This document shows positions 25,761 to 34,002 of a stretch of DNA of 64,000 nt, piece after piece. A model generated the notes under the pieces. It was not told the DNA's origin. It saw nothing but the letters and a program-made list of their open reading frames with translations, and made no database searches. The translations under genes were made by a program, and so were the position numbers. Position 1 is the stretch's first letter; every line of letters starts with the position of its first letter. The stretch comes from Mesorhizobium_K quangtriensis (lineage in GTDB: Bacteria; Pseudomonadota; Alphaproteobacteria; Rhizobiales; Rhizobiaceae): positions 62,001 to 126,000 of the forward strand of contig NZ_JBEBMF010000005.1 of the NCBI RefSeq assembly GCF_040081925.1. Reading direction: 5' to 3'.

Positions 25761-28523
25761 ATGGCCGGTGTGACCTTCTCCCCAGGCGAGCGAATAACGC
25801 ATCCTGAATTCGGTGCGGGCGTGGTGCTCGATGTGCTGCACGATGGTTATCTGCGCGCCTTCTTCAGCATCGGCGAAAGGCGCGTCCCGCTGGCCAACGT
25901 CCAGCGGGAGCTTTCCCGCACGGAGCGCATCCTGCGCTCGGTCGAAGGTACACCGGAACGCTTGCGCACCGTCTGGCTCTCCTACGAAGCCCATGCCCTG
26001 CCGGTGATGGAGAGCGCCTCAGCGCTCACGTCGGCGCGGATTGACCTGTTGCCGCACCAGGTCGTGCTGACGCACCGCATCGCCACCGCATCGCCACGAC
26101 GTTTCCTGATCGCGGATGAAGTCGGCCTGGGCAAGACGATCGAGACGGCGCTCATTCTTCGGGAGCTTGCGAGCCGAGGCGAGCTCGCCCGCGCGTTGAT
26201 GGTCGTCCCGGCGGGTTTAGTAAACAACTGGCACCGGGAACTCAACGAGGTCTTCAATCTCGATTTCGAGGTGTTCGGTTCGGAAGGCGACATCACGGAC
26301 CGCAAGACCAATGCTTTCGCCAAGCACGACCGGCTAATCGCCAGCATCGACACGTTGAAGCGCCCGGCGCGTATCAAGCGGCTGCTCGAAGCACCGCGCT
26401 GGGACTTGGTGGTGTTCGACGAAGCTCACCACCTGACCGCCTACCGGACCGGCGGAAAGGTGCGCAAGACGGAGAACTACAAGCTTGCCGAAGCGCTCAA
26501 GGGGCACACGCGCGACCTCATCCTGCTGTCGGCGACGCCGCACCAGGGCAATCACTTCCAGTTCTGGATGCTCGTCCAGCTGCTCAATCCGACCCTCTTC
26601 GGCAGTCCGGAAGAGATGGTCGAGAACCGGCATCGCCTGAACACTGTCATGTTCCGCCGCACCAAGGCAGACGCTTGCCGTCCCGACGGCGAGCCCCTCT
26701 TCGCGCGCCGCTGGGTGCATACGGAGTCCTTCCTCATGTGCGATGAGGAACGGCGCTTCTACGAGAAGCTCCGGGAGTACCTTGAGGACGGCTTTGACCT
26801 GGCCAAGCGACAGGGCAATCAAGGCCGCGCACTCGGCTTCCTGATGGCTATTTTCCAGAAGATTGCCGCGTCAAGCTTCGCCGCGGTCCGCCGGACGCTG
26901 AAACGGCGAATGCTCATGCTCACTCTGCATGAAGCCCTGCTGCGCGACCGCGACCTCGACATCGAGGGGCGGGAGCGCCTGTACGATGAAGCCCGCGAGT
27001 TGATCCAGACCGAATGGGACCTCGGCCGCGACCCCATCGGTAGGACAGAGGTCGATCGCGTCATGGCGGATCTCAAGTACCGGCTGGCCAAGAAGCTCGA
27101 CGAAGAGGCTCTCGAATTGGCCGCCGACCCTTACGGCAGCGAGTTTGCGTCATCGCACATAGAAGACGTAGCCTCGGCCGCGGTGGATCTCCACTTGCCG
27201 GAAGAACGGCTGCGGATAGCGGATTTGCTGTCGATGTTTCCGGAACGGCGAGAAACCAAAGTCCAGAAGCTGCTTGATGGTCTGGGGACGCTGTGGCGCC
27301 AGAACCCCAACGAAAAAATCGTCATCTTCGCGACCTATCTCGGCACCGTCGATTTACTCGCGCGGGAAATCGAACAGGTCTATCCGGGCCAGGGCGTTGT
27401 GGTTTTGCGCGGCGGCGATCATGGGGCCAAGGTCGCCGCGGAACGTCGCTTCAAGCTGAAGGACGGCCCACGCGTGCTTGTCTGCACTGCGGCCGGCCGC
27501 GAAGGCATCAATCTCCAGTTCGCTAGGATACTGTTCAATTTCGATCTGCCGTGGAACCCGATGGACATGGAACAGCGGATTGGACGCATTCACCGCTATG
27601 GCCAGGCACACACGGCACAAGTCTATAACTTGGTCCTGTCGGACACGATCGAGGGGCGCATCTATCTGCTCCTCGATGACAAGCTCACTGAGATCGCTCG
27701 AACGCTAGGAAAGGTCGATGATCAGGGAAATGTGGCCGAGGACCTTCGCTCGCAGATTCTGGGACAGCTCTCGGAGCGGCTGAACTACGATCGCCTCTAT
27801 CAGGAAGCTCTCTCCGACCCTGAGTTGAAGCGAACCGCCGTTGAGCTGGAGGCTGCTCTATCCAATGCCCGTGAGGCGCGGGAGGTGGTCTTCGACCTCT
27901 TCCAGGATTTGGACGGCTTCAGCCTCGACGACTACAAGCCGTTCTCCGACATCTCGTCGAGCATGGACAGGTTGGTCGGTTTTCTGTCCGCGGCCGTAAG
28001 TAGCCGGAACCAACGGCTCACCAAGGTGAACGATGAGACCTACGAGCTTGTCGGCGCAGACGGCCGACAGAAGAAGCGGTTCACGCTCAACCGCGACATC
28101 GCTACCTCGAGCGACAACCTCGATCTTATGGGGCTGGACCATCCCCTCGTCCAAGAGGAGCTCGGCCGGTGGCGCAGTGTTGCACCGGAAAACCTCGGTG
28201 CCGCGGCGCAAGGGGGTGGAAGCGGAATTACGCTGTTGTCCTTCTGGCTGATCGAAATGTCAGTCGGAAATGGCGAAAGGCGCATTGCCGTTCAGCCTAT
28301 AGCCGTCAACAAGGACGGCACGCGCGTTCCCGTCGTTGAGCGCCAAGCCGCACATTTCTTGCGGGCGGAGTCCAATCACCCCAAGCTATCTCAAGAGGAA
28401 CGGATTTCGCTATTCGCTACATCTGTAGAACCAACCCTTCAACGGGATCTGAAGCATAAGGGCGGCGCTGCCGGTGACGGAAGCTATTCAGCGGAGTTGA
28501 TCGGTTATGTTGAAATTGTTTGA
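25761..28523 (+). CDS. SNF2-family helicase (BrxHII/DrmD-like)
   Basis: 920-aa superfamily 2 ATPase. The N-terminal 80 residues (HPEFGAGVVLDVLHDGYLRA) form a small beta domain. Motif I is LIADEVGLGKTIETALILRE (DEVGLGKT at 119-126), II VVFDEAHHL (Asp220), III LLSATPHQGN. Motifs V-VI are AAGREGINLQFARILFNFDL and PMDMEQRIGRIHRYGQAH. The arrangement is the RapA/DrmD-like type used in BREX type 3 (BrxHII) and DISARM. Predicted DNA translocase. Its last 17 bp overlap a small frame (28507-28638). Confidence 0.9.
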   Translation: MAGVTFSPGERITHPEFGAGVVLDVLHDGYLRAFFSIGERRVPLANVQRELSRTERILRSVEGTPERLRTVWLSYEAHALPVMESASALTSARIDLLPHQVVLTHRIATASPRRFLIADEVGLGKTIETALILRELASRGELARALMVVPAGLVNNWHRELNEVFNLDFEVFGSEGDITDRKTNAFAKHDRLIASIDTLKRPARIKRLLEAPRWDLVVFDEAHHLTAYRTGGKVRKTENYKLAEALKGHTRDLILLSATPHQGNHFQFWMLVQLLNPTLFGSPEEMVENRHRLNTVMFRRTKADACRPDGEPLFARRWVHTESFLMCDEERRFYEKLREYLEDGFDLAKRQGNQGRALGFLMAIFQKIAASSFAAVRRTLKRRMLMLTLHEALLRDRDLDIEGRERLYDEARELIQTEWDLGRDPIGRTEVDRVMADLKYRLAKKLDEEALELAADPYGSEFASSHIEDVASAAVDLHLPEERLRIADLLSMFPERRETKVQKLLDGLGTLWRQNPNEKIVIFATYLGTVDLLAREIEQVYPGQGVVVLRGGDHGAKVAAERRFKLKDGPRVLVCTAAGREGINLQFARILFNFDLPWNPMDMEQRIGRIHRYGQAHTAQVYNLVLSDTIEGRIYLLLDDKLTEIARTLGKVDDQGNVAEDLRSQILGQLSERLNYDRLYQEALSDPELKRTAVELEAALSNAREAREVVFDLFQDLDGFSLDDYKPFSDISSSMDRLVGFLSAAVSSRNQRLTKVNDETYELVGADGRQKKRFTLNRDIATSSDNLDLMGLDHPLVQEELGRWRSVAPENLGAAAQGGGSGITLLSFWLIEMSVGNGERRIAVQPIAVNKDGTRVPVVERQAAHFLRAESNHPKLSQEERISLFATSVEPTLQRDLKHKGGAAGDGSYSAELIGYVEIV

Positions 28524-28638
28524 TGGATACGGCCGTGGGGTCGGGAATGATTTGTTGTTGGAAGACAATGACTCCTTCGCCTCTCTTGTCACGCAATGTG
28601 CGGGCATCGATGCGTCGGCCTCCTACGCAGCCAAATAA
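28507..28638 (+). CDS. Possible 43-aa small gene between helicase and SIR2
   Basis: ATG at 28507 with GGAG 10 nt upstream, 43 codons, TAA at 28636-28638. The peptide starts MLKLFDGYGRGVGNDLLLED and is acidic in its first half; there is no signal peptide or membrane segment. It overlaps the helicase end by 17 bp, the coupling seen throughout this operon, and fills most of the only sizeable gap in it (28524-28661). It could be a true small component, the truncated start of a lost gene, or chance. Confidence 0.35.
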   Translation: MLKLFDGYGRGVGNDLLLEDNDSFASLVTQCAGIDASASYAAK

Positions 28639-28661
28639 GAAACTGGGAGGATCGGGGGGAT

Positions 28662-29984
28662 ATGAGCGAAGTCGGAGAGGAGCGAAAATTCCAGTTTCTG
28701 CGGAACGGCGATGCCGAACCATCGGAACTCGACTGGAACAAGGGGATTGAGAGCGTCCGCCAGGCGATTTCCGAGGCCATGAACGCCAAGAATATCGCGT
28801 TCTTGCTCGGCGCCGGCTGTTCCTCCCTGATGAAGGACAAGAAAGAACTCGGCATTGCGACCATGGCGCCCTTGGCCAAGGAGTTTTGCGGAGAAACCCT
28901 CGATGCGCGCGCGGCGGGATTCTATGGCGATCCGCCGGTCGTCGGCGCTGCCCCTGCGCCGTGGCGGCTGACCAAGGCTGAACTCGACTATCTCGATGCG
29001 CTTGGGATCGACCTGGCGAAGGACTGCAGCCGCAATCTGGAACGCCTGATGGAGGTGCTGTTCGCGCAGCGGTTCGTGCTGCGCCAGAGCGAGAATCCCG
29101 ATCTTCACCCCTTCCGCGCTATTCTCGGCGGCATCATCAAGAAGGTCCAGGATTTCCTATGGACCCGTGTCACCCAAGGGGCTTTCGCCACGGAGGGCGA
29201 TACTACCGTGCGCGACCTCTACGAGCGGTTCTACAAGAAGATGGTCCTGCGAGATCGGTCCTTGCCCCGGCCGTGGGTGTTCACGACCAACTACGATCAT
29301 TTCAGCGAATTGGCGATGGATCGCCTCGGCATTCCCTATGCCAACGGCTTTTCCGGCGTGGTGGAACGTCGCTTCAACCCGGCGATCTTCCGCTATGCCC
29401 TGGCCGAGCAACTCGACCTCACCAGCCGCAAGTGGACCGCCGTCGACGCCTTCGTCTATCTTTGCAAATTGCATGGTTCGGTCACTTGGACCGAGGATGA
29501 TCATGGCCTGTTCCCGATTAAGGAGGTTTGGCCGCTCGAGTCCACGAACCAGATGCTGATCTATCCGACGCCGGCGAAGCAGAATTCTTCGCTCGGCTCG
29601 CCCTACGCGGACCTGTTCCGGGAATTTCAATCCCGGATCGTGCGCGAGCAGAGCGTTCTCATCACGGCAGGCTACGCCTTCAGTGATGAGCACCTGAACA
29701 ACATCATCTACCAGGCGTTGACGATCCCGACGTTCCGTCTGGTGATCTTCGCGGCGCCGGATACGGCCGGTGAGATCGCCAAGCTGCGAGCGCTGCGCGA
29801 CCCGCGCATTTGGATCATTGGAGGCGATGGTCCTGCCGAGGGAACGAGGGCGCACTACTTCGACATGATCGTCGAGCATTTCATGCCGCAGCGTCCCAGC
29901 GACAGGATCGATGACGCCGTTCGCAAGGTGTTGTCCGAACTGGCGCCGAAAAGGGACGACGAGACGAAGGATGGCGAGGCATGA
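28662..29984 (+). CDS. SIR2-family NAD-binding defence protein
   Basis: 440-aa SIR2-like protein from the ATG at 28662, chosen for upstream GGGAGG and because earlier codons lack protein character. The NAD-binding loop is NIAFLLGAGCSS (residues 44-55). The region FTTNYDHFSELAMDRLGIPY and CKLHGSVTW (catalytic-type His) complete the core, and AGYAFSDEHLNNIIYQAL fits the C-terminal Rossmann part. Defence SIR2 proteins deplete NAD+ on phage infection. The stop overlaps the herA-like start as ATGA. A SIR2 gene coupled to HerA is a known two-gene antiphage module, so NADase-driven abortive infection is the likely role. Confidence 0.9.
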   Translation: MSEVGEERKFQFLRNGDAEPSELDWNKGIESVRQAISEAMNAKNIAFLLGAGCSSLMKDKKELGIATMAPLAKEFCGETLDARAAGFYGDPPVVGAAPAPWRLTKAELDYLDALGIDLAKDCSRNLERLMEVLFAQRFVLRQSENPDLHPFRAILGGIIKKVQDFLWTRVTQGAFATEGDTTVRDLYERFYKKMVLRDRSLPRPWVFTTNYDHFSELAMDRLGIPYANGFSGVVERRFNPAIFRYALAEQLDLTSRKWTAVDAFVYLCKLHGSVTWTEDDHGLFPIKEVWPLESTNQMLIYPTPAKQNSSLGSPYADLFREFQSRIVREQSVLITAGYAFSDEHLNNIIYQALTIPTFRLVIFAAPDTAGEIAKLRALRDPRIWIIGGDGPAEGTRAHYFDMIVEHFMPQRPSDRIDDAVRKVLSELAPKRDDETKDGEA

Positions 29985-32029
29985 GCCACGACGATCGCAA
30001 ACGCGCGATCGGCAAGGTGGTCTCGGTCGCGGCCGACCGCTTTGTCGTGGAGATGCACGTCGGCACCGACAACTTTACGGTCGTTGGTTTCGACGGCGTG
30101 CATTATGTGGCGCGGCTGGGATCGTTCCTGATGATTCCGTCGCAGTCGGAATATGTCGTGGTCGAGGTCGTCGGCCTGCGTGAGCGCGACGCGAGCACCC
30201 CGTCCGAGCGAGGAGACTTCGATCGGGCCGGCTCCTCGAAATATTTGGACGTGGTGCCGGTCGGCATGTTGCCGATGCGCGGCGGCGCGTTCCGTTTCGG
30301 TGTGTCCGTTTTCCCGTCTCTGTATGCGGACGCACTCTATGCACTGGATGGCGAACTCGATCGCATCTTTGAGACCGAAGCGGCCGTCGAGCCGTCAGTC
30401 GGCCCGGATGGTGGCGCCTGCGAACCCGAAGGGGCCACGCGCTACCGGGTGCTGCCGATCGGCAAATCGGTGGTGTTCGAGGACTACGACATCAAGGTCC
30501 GGTTGAATGAGTTTTTCGGCGGCCATGTCGCGGTCCTCGGCAATACCGGCAGCGGTAAATCCTGCACGGTCGCATCGGTCTTACAGTCCCTTTTCAGCAA
30601 GCCAAAAGAGCATCACGCCCGCGGCGCGACCTTCGTCGTCTTCGACGTCAATGGCGAGTATCACGCCGCTCTGGCTGCTTCCGCGAAAGAGGGCGCAATT
30701 GGGGTCGAGCGCGTCGTCCTCGACGGCACGGCGGCAGGCTTCCGTATGCCGCATTGGTTCCTTGAGATGGCAGAATGGGAACTGCTCTTGCAGGCCAGCG
30801 AGCGAACACAACTGCCGGTCCTTCGCACGGCGTTGGGTCTGACAAGTCTCTTTCACGCCAACACGCCAGAAGCTCTGGCGCTGCGCGAGCACTTTGTCGC
30901 CACCTGCATCATTGAGTGCTTTCGAGGGGCGGATGGCGACTCGCCCGTATCAAAATTTCAGCGTGTCGTCTCCCTTCTCCAGAAGTATCCGACAAACCAC
31001 CTGAATATGGCGCTTCTGAACCGCTTTAATCCCAATTTTCAGTATGGAAATTTTTCGGGGAACAACCAATCGGCGTTTCTGGACGAAGTGAGAAAAAAGC
31101 TCCGGGAGGACGCGCCCTTACCAGCCTATAATCGGACACCATTCTCTTTTGATGAGCTGCACGAGTGTCTCGACTTCGCGATCCTCTACGAGGAGGCTCA
31201 CGGAAATCGCCAAATCCGAGACTACTGCTCGTCCATGGTCACGCGGCTCAGATCCCTCCAGGAGAGAACAGAATATGCCTTTCTGCGTCACGAAGGAGCT
31301 GACGTTGACGCGGCCGTAAGCGATCTGGAGTTTTTGACCAACATCGTCGGTCTGCAGAGGGCGGCCGGAGAATCGTTCACCAAACGCAATCAAGTCATTA
31401 TTATTGATCTCAATTCCGTCGAAGATGAAATCGTTGAGCTGGTCAGTGCGGTCATCGCACGCATGCTTTTTCGGTTTCTTCGCCGTGCGGAACCGAGAAA
31501 CCGCTTCCCGATACACCTGCTGCTCGAAGAGGCTCATAGATATGTCGCCTCTACGCCGTCCCGCTTTTCCATCGACGCCACCAAGATTTTCGAGCGCATC
31601 GCCAAGGAAGGACGCAAATACGGCATGTTCGTGCTTCTGGCGTCTCAGCGCCCGAGCGAGCTGTCCAAGACGGTTCTCAGCCAGTGCTCCAACTTCCTGG
31701 TTCACCGAATCCAGAATCCCGACGATCTCTCCCAGATTCGCCAGATGACGCCGTTCATCTCAGAGTCGGTCCTGAAGCGGTTGCCGTCATTGCCACGGCA
31801 GCACGCGCTGGTGTTTGGAACGTCGGTCAATCTGCCGACGACCTTCAAGGTCAGGGAGGCATTCCCGCGGCCGCGGAGCGACGATACCGCCGTCGTTGAT
31901 CTGTGGTTCCACGAAGAAGGTCGAGCCGCTGACATTCGCCTCGCGCCCCGACCGGCCGACGCCGCTGCTGCGGCGGCTGGAGGGGAGCCGATGGCGGTAA
32001 ACGAAGCGCCGGGCGATGACATCTTCTGA
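29981..32029 (+). CDS. herA: HerA-family hexameric ATPase
   Basis: 682-aa HerA/FtsK-superfamily ATPase. An N-terminal HAS-like barrel (about 1-50) is followed by Walker A, VAVLGNTGSGKSCTVASVLQ (GNTGSGKS at 187-194). Then come FVVFDVNGEY, the Walker B region FPIHLLLEEAHRYVAS (about 508-522), and FERIAKEGRKYGMFVLLASQ with RPSELSKTVLSQCSN. HerA partners of SIR2 assemble into a complex that licenses NAD+ hydrolysis in studied systems. It overlaps SIR2 by 4 bp and the exonuclease by 14 bp. From about 30.6 to 31.7 kb the DNA is clearly more AT-rich than the first 600 bp of the gene. Confidence 0.9.
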   Translation: MSHDDRKRAIGKVVSVAADRFVVEMHVGTDNFTVVGFDGVHYVARLGSFLMIPSQSEYVVVEVVGLRERDASTPSERGDFDRAGSSKYLDVVPVGMLPMRGGAFRFGVSVFPSLYADALYALDGELDRIFETEAAVEPSVGPDGGACEPEGATRYRVLPIGKSVVFEDYDIKVRLNEFFGGHVAVLGNTGSGKSCTVASVLQSLFSKPKEHHARGATFVVFDVNGEYHAALAASAKEGAIGVERVVLDGTAAGFRMPHWFLEMAEWELLLQASERTQLPVLRTALGLTSLFHANTPEALALREHFVATCIIECFRGADGDSPVSKFQRVVSLLQKYPTNHLNMALLNRFNPNFQYGNFSGNNQSAFLDEVRKKLREDAPLPAYNRTPFSFDELHECLDFAILYEEAHGNRQIRDYCSSMVTRLRSLQERTEYAFLRHEGADVDAAVSDLEFLTNIVGLQRAAGESFTKRNQVIIIDLNSVEDEIVELVSAVIARMLFRFLRRAEPRNRFPIHLLLEEAHRYVASTPSRFSIDATKIFERIAKEGRKYGMFVLLASQRPSELSKTVLSQCSNFLVHRIQNPDDLSQIRQMTPFISESVLKRLPSLPRQHALVFGTSVNLPTTFKVREAFPRPRSDDTAVVDLWFHEEGRAADIRLAPRPADAAAAAAGGEPMAVNEAPGDDIF

Positions 32030-32909
32030 CCATCTGGAGACCCTGGCGCAGACACTGGAGGCCACGGGGGATTACCAGGTCATCCGGCGTCTCAAGCCGC
32101 GCCCTCGCATCATTCCGCCTGCTGGCACGCCGTTGCGCCTTGGCCTGGTGGTCGATGTGGAGACGACAGGGCTCGATCCTCAGCGCGACGAGATCATCGA
32201 ACTCGCCATGACGCCATTCAACTACGGCTTGGATGGCACCGTTTTCAACGTGGGCGGCAGCTTCCAAGGGCTGCGCCAGCCGAGCGAGCCTATCGCCCCG
32301 GAAATCACCGCGATCACGGGCATCACCAACGAGATGGTGGCCGGCCAGATCATCGATTCCGCCGCAGTGGCCACATTCGCGGCGTCGGCTTCGCTCGTGA
32401 TCGCGCACAACGCGGCGTTTGACCGCCGCTTCCTTGAACGATTCAGCGACATGTTCTCGACGAAGCCGTGGGCCTGCTCGCTCAGCCAGATCGATTGGGC
32501 GGCGGAGGGGTTCGAGGGCACAAAACTCGCCTATCTCGTTCAGGCTGCGGGTTTCTTCTACGACCGTCACCGCGCGATGCACGACTGTCTTGCTACCGTC
32601 GAGTTGCTGGCAATGCGGCTGCCCCAATCTGGCGTTACGGGGCTGAGCCGCCTCCTGGACGGCGCTCGTGCCATTTCCTGGCGCATCTGGGCGGAGAACT
32701 CGCCTTTCGACCTCAAGGATGTCCTCAAAGCGCGGGGATACCGTTGGAACGGCGATTCCGGCGCGCAGCCGCGCGCATGGTATATCGATGTTCCCGAAGC
32801 TCAGCGCGAGGCTGAGCTTCGGTTCTTGAGAACGGAAATCTATCGGTACGAGGCCGACCCTCCAGTTCGGCGGATCGATGCATATGATCGATTCTCAGAT
32901 AGAATTTGA
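32016..32909 (+). CDS. DEDDh-family 3'-5' exonuclease (DnaQ-like)
   Basis: 297-aa protein with a DnaQ-like exonuclease domain at about 40-215. The motifs are LVVDVETTGLD (Asp47, Glu49), VIAHNAAFDRRF (Asp136) and HRAMHDCLAT with His185-x4-Asp190, so all five DEDDh residues are present. The last about 80 residues carry a DUF3010-like or unassigned tail (VLKARGYRWNGDSG, then RAWYIDVPEAQREAELRFLR) like that of other bacterial exonucleases annotated as polymerase III epsilon-like. It starts inside herA (14-bp overlap), so it belongs to the SIR2-HerA unit; it is not replicative DnaQ. A nucleolytic third effector is inferred. Confidence 0.88.
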   Translation: MTSSDHLETLAQTLEATGDYQVIRRLKPRPRIIPPAGTPLRLGLVVDVETTGLDPQRDEIIELAMTPFNYGLDGTVFNVGGSFQGLRQPSEPIAPEITAITGITNEMVAGQIIDSAAVATFAASASLVIAHNAAFDRRFLERFSDMFSTKPWACSLSQIDWAAEGFEGTKLAYLVQAAGFFYDRHRAMHDCLATVELLAMRLPQSGVTGLSRLLDGARAISWRIWAENSPFDLKDVLKARGYRWNGDSGAQPRAWYIDVPEAQREAELRFLRTEIYRYEADPPVRRIDAYDRFSDRI

Positions 32910-32934
32910 CCTCGCTAGCTAAAGCGAAGCGAGG
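32910..32934 (+). terminator. Hairpin after the exonuclease gene
   Basis: CCTCGCT, 11-nt loop, AGCGAGG, starting 1 nt after the exonuclease stop. There is no T-run, so intrinsic termination is uncertain. It marks the end of the rightward defence operon; the following 126 bp to 33060 hold nothing I recognise. Confidence 0.4.
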
Positions 32935-33060
32935 ATGGATGGGCCTGACATGAACGTGGCCCCTCGAAACGAACTGCAACACGATTGTGCGTGAAACCTC
33001 GACCCGCATGAGCAAATCTGTGTGATCGATGACACGGTTGCCCAGAACGGTGGTGGACGA

Positions 33061-34002
33061 TCAGAGGCCGCACATCCCCTCGCACTCATTGCCGAAAAGG
33101 TCGAGCTGACCGTGATCGGCGGCGGTCGACAGATCGGCAAGGTCGAGCGGCACACACGAGCGATGCAGGAACGCATCGCCACGGATGCCTCGAAGACCGG
33201 AACGCAGGGCGTGATCTACCTCAACGGCATCGGCCCACGCTTCGGCGTCGTGATCGCGCAAATCGCGCCAGCGGGCATTGTCGTGGAACGGGCAGCCGAT
33301 GCACGCGCTCTTCGGCGGGATCGGATAGCCATGGCGGCGCAGCCACGCCATGCAATCCTGCCGGCACATGCGTCGCTCGATCAGGGGAAAGCGCTTGATC
33401 TGCCAGGCTTCGAAGCTCGGCTTCGCCCGGATGACCTCGTCCGTGCTGATGCCGATCCATTGCTCGACGACAGGGAAGGAGGGCGAGCGCTTACGGGCAA
33501 GCCCCGCGAGCTCGCGGACCTTGCGCCGGATCGGAACGATCTTGAACTCCGTCGTGCATTGCCGGCGGATCATGCCGATCGAGATGATGTCGGCCGCGCT
33601 GCGGCGTTCGCCGATCTCGATCAGCTCACCCTCATCATCCTCGCCGAGGACGGGAATGGGCGTACCGGCAGGCCTGACCGTGCGGGTGAACGCCGGAATC
33701 GATGCCCATCGACGGCCCTCGCCGGCGGCAAGAAGATGGTCGCGGATATTGCCAGCCGACACGACGTGCACGGGAAAGGGCAGGACATTTCCTGACATGA
33801 GCCAATCGAGGTGCTCGTAGACGGCGGCAGGCTCCCAGCCGGTATCGGCGAAAATCGCGCAATCCGGCATGGGGCCGATTTCGCCATGGGCTGCGAGCAG
33901 CGCCATTGTCGTCGATTGGACGCCGGCGCCGAGCGAGAGCACGCGCAAGCGGATCGGGGAGGGCGAAAGGTCTTCCCCAGAACCAGGCGGAACGTGAAAC
34001 AT
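33061..34002 (-). CDS. PP-loop (PAPS reductase-like) protein of mobile elements
   Basis: 313-aa protein from the ATG at 34002, whose first base is shared with the ardC stop (TAATG). A longer open frame upstream is only a shadow of ardC. The PP-loop is RVLSLGAGVQSTTMALLAAH (residues 20-39), the ATP-pyrophosphatase motif of the phosphoadenosine phosphosulfate reductase superfamily. C-terminal cysteines lie in MCRQDCMAWLRRHGYPIPPK and SACIGCPFHDNARW. Such proteins are common beside ArdC on alphaproteobacterial plasmids; their reaction is not known to me. It is not DndC, because no other dnd gene is present. Confidence 0.8.
   Translation of the reverse strand: MFHVPPGSGEDLSPSPIRLRVLSLGAGVQSTTMALLAAHGEIGPMPDCAIFADTGWEPAAVYEHLDWLMSGNVLPFPVHVVSAGNIRDHLLAAGEGRRWASIPAFTRTVRPAGTPIPVLGEDDEGELIEIGERRSAADIISIGMIRRQCTTEFKIVPIRRKVRELAGLARKRSPSFPVVEQWIGISTDEVIRAKPSFEAWQIKRFPLIERRMCRQDCMAWLRRHGYPIPPKSACIGCPFHDNARWRDLRDHDAEAWADAVEVDHALRSGLRGIRGDAFLHRSCVPLDLADLSTAADHGQLDLFGNECEGMCGL

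Noticed and set aside
4939..28523. DISARM or Dpd assignment because of PLD and SNF2 genes
   Set aside because: No DrmA/DrmB (DUF1998) and no DpdA transglycosylase-like gene was seen.
29981..34002. Dnd/Ssp phosphorothioation system (HerA plus PAPS-reductase-like gene)
   Set aside because: The PP-loop gene is on the other strand, tied to ardC, and no DndA, DndD or DndE is present.
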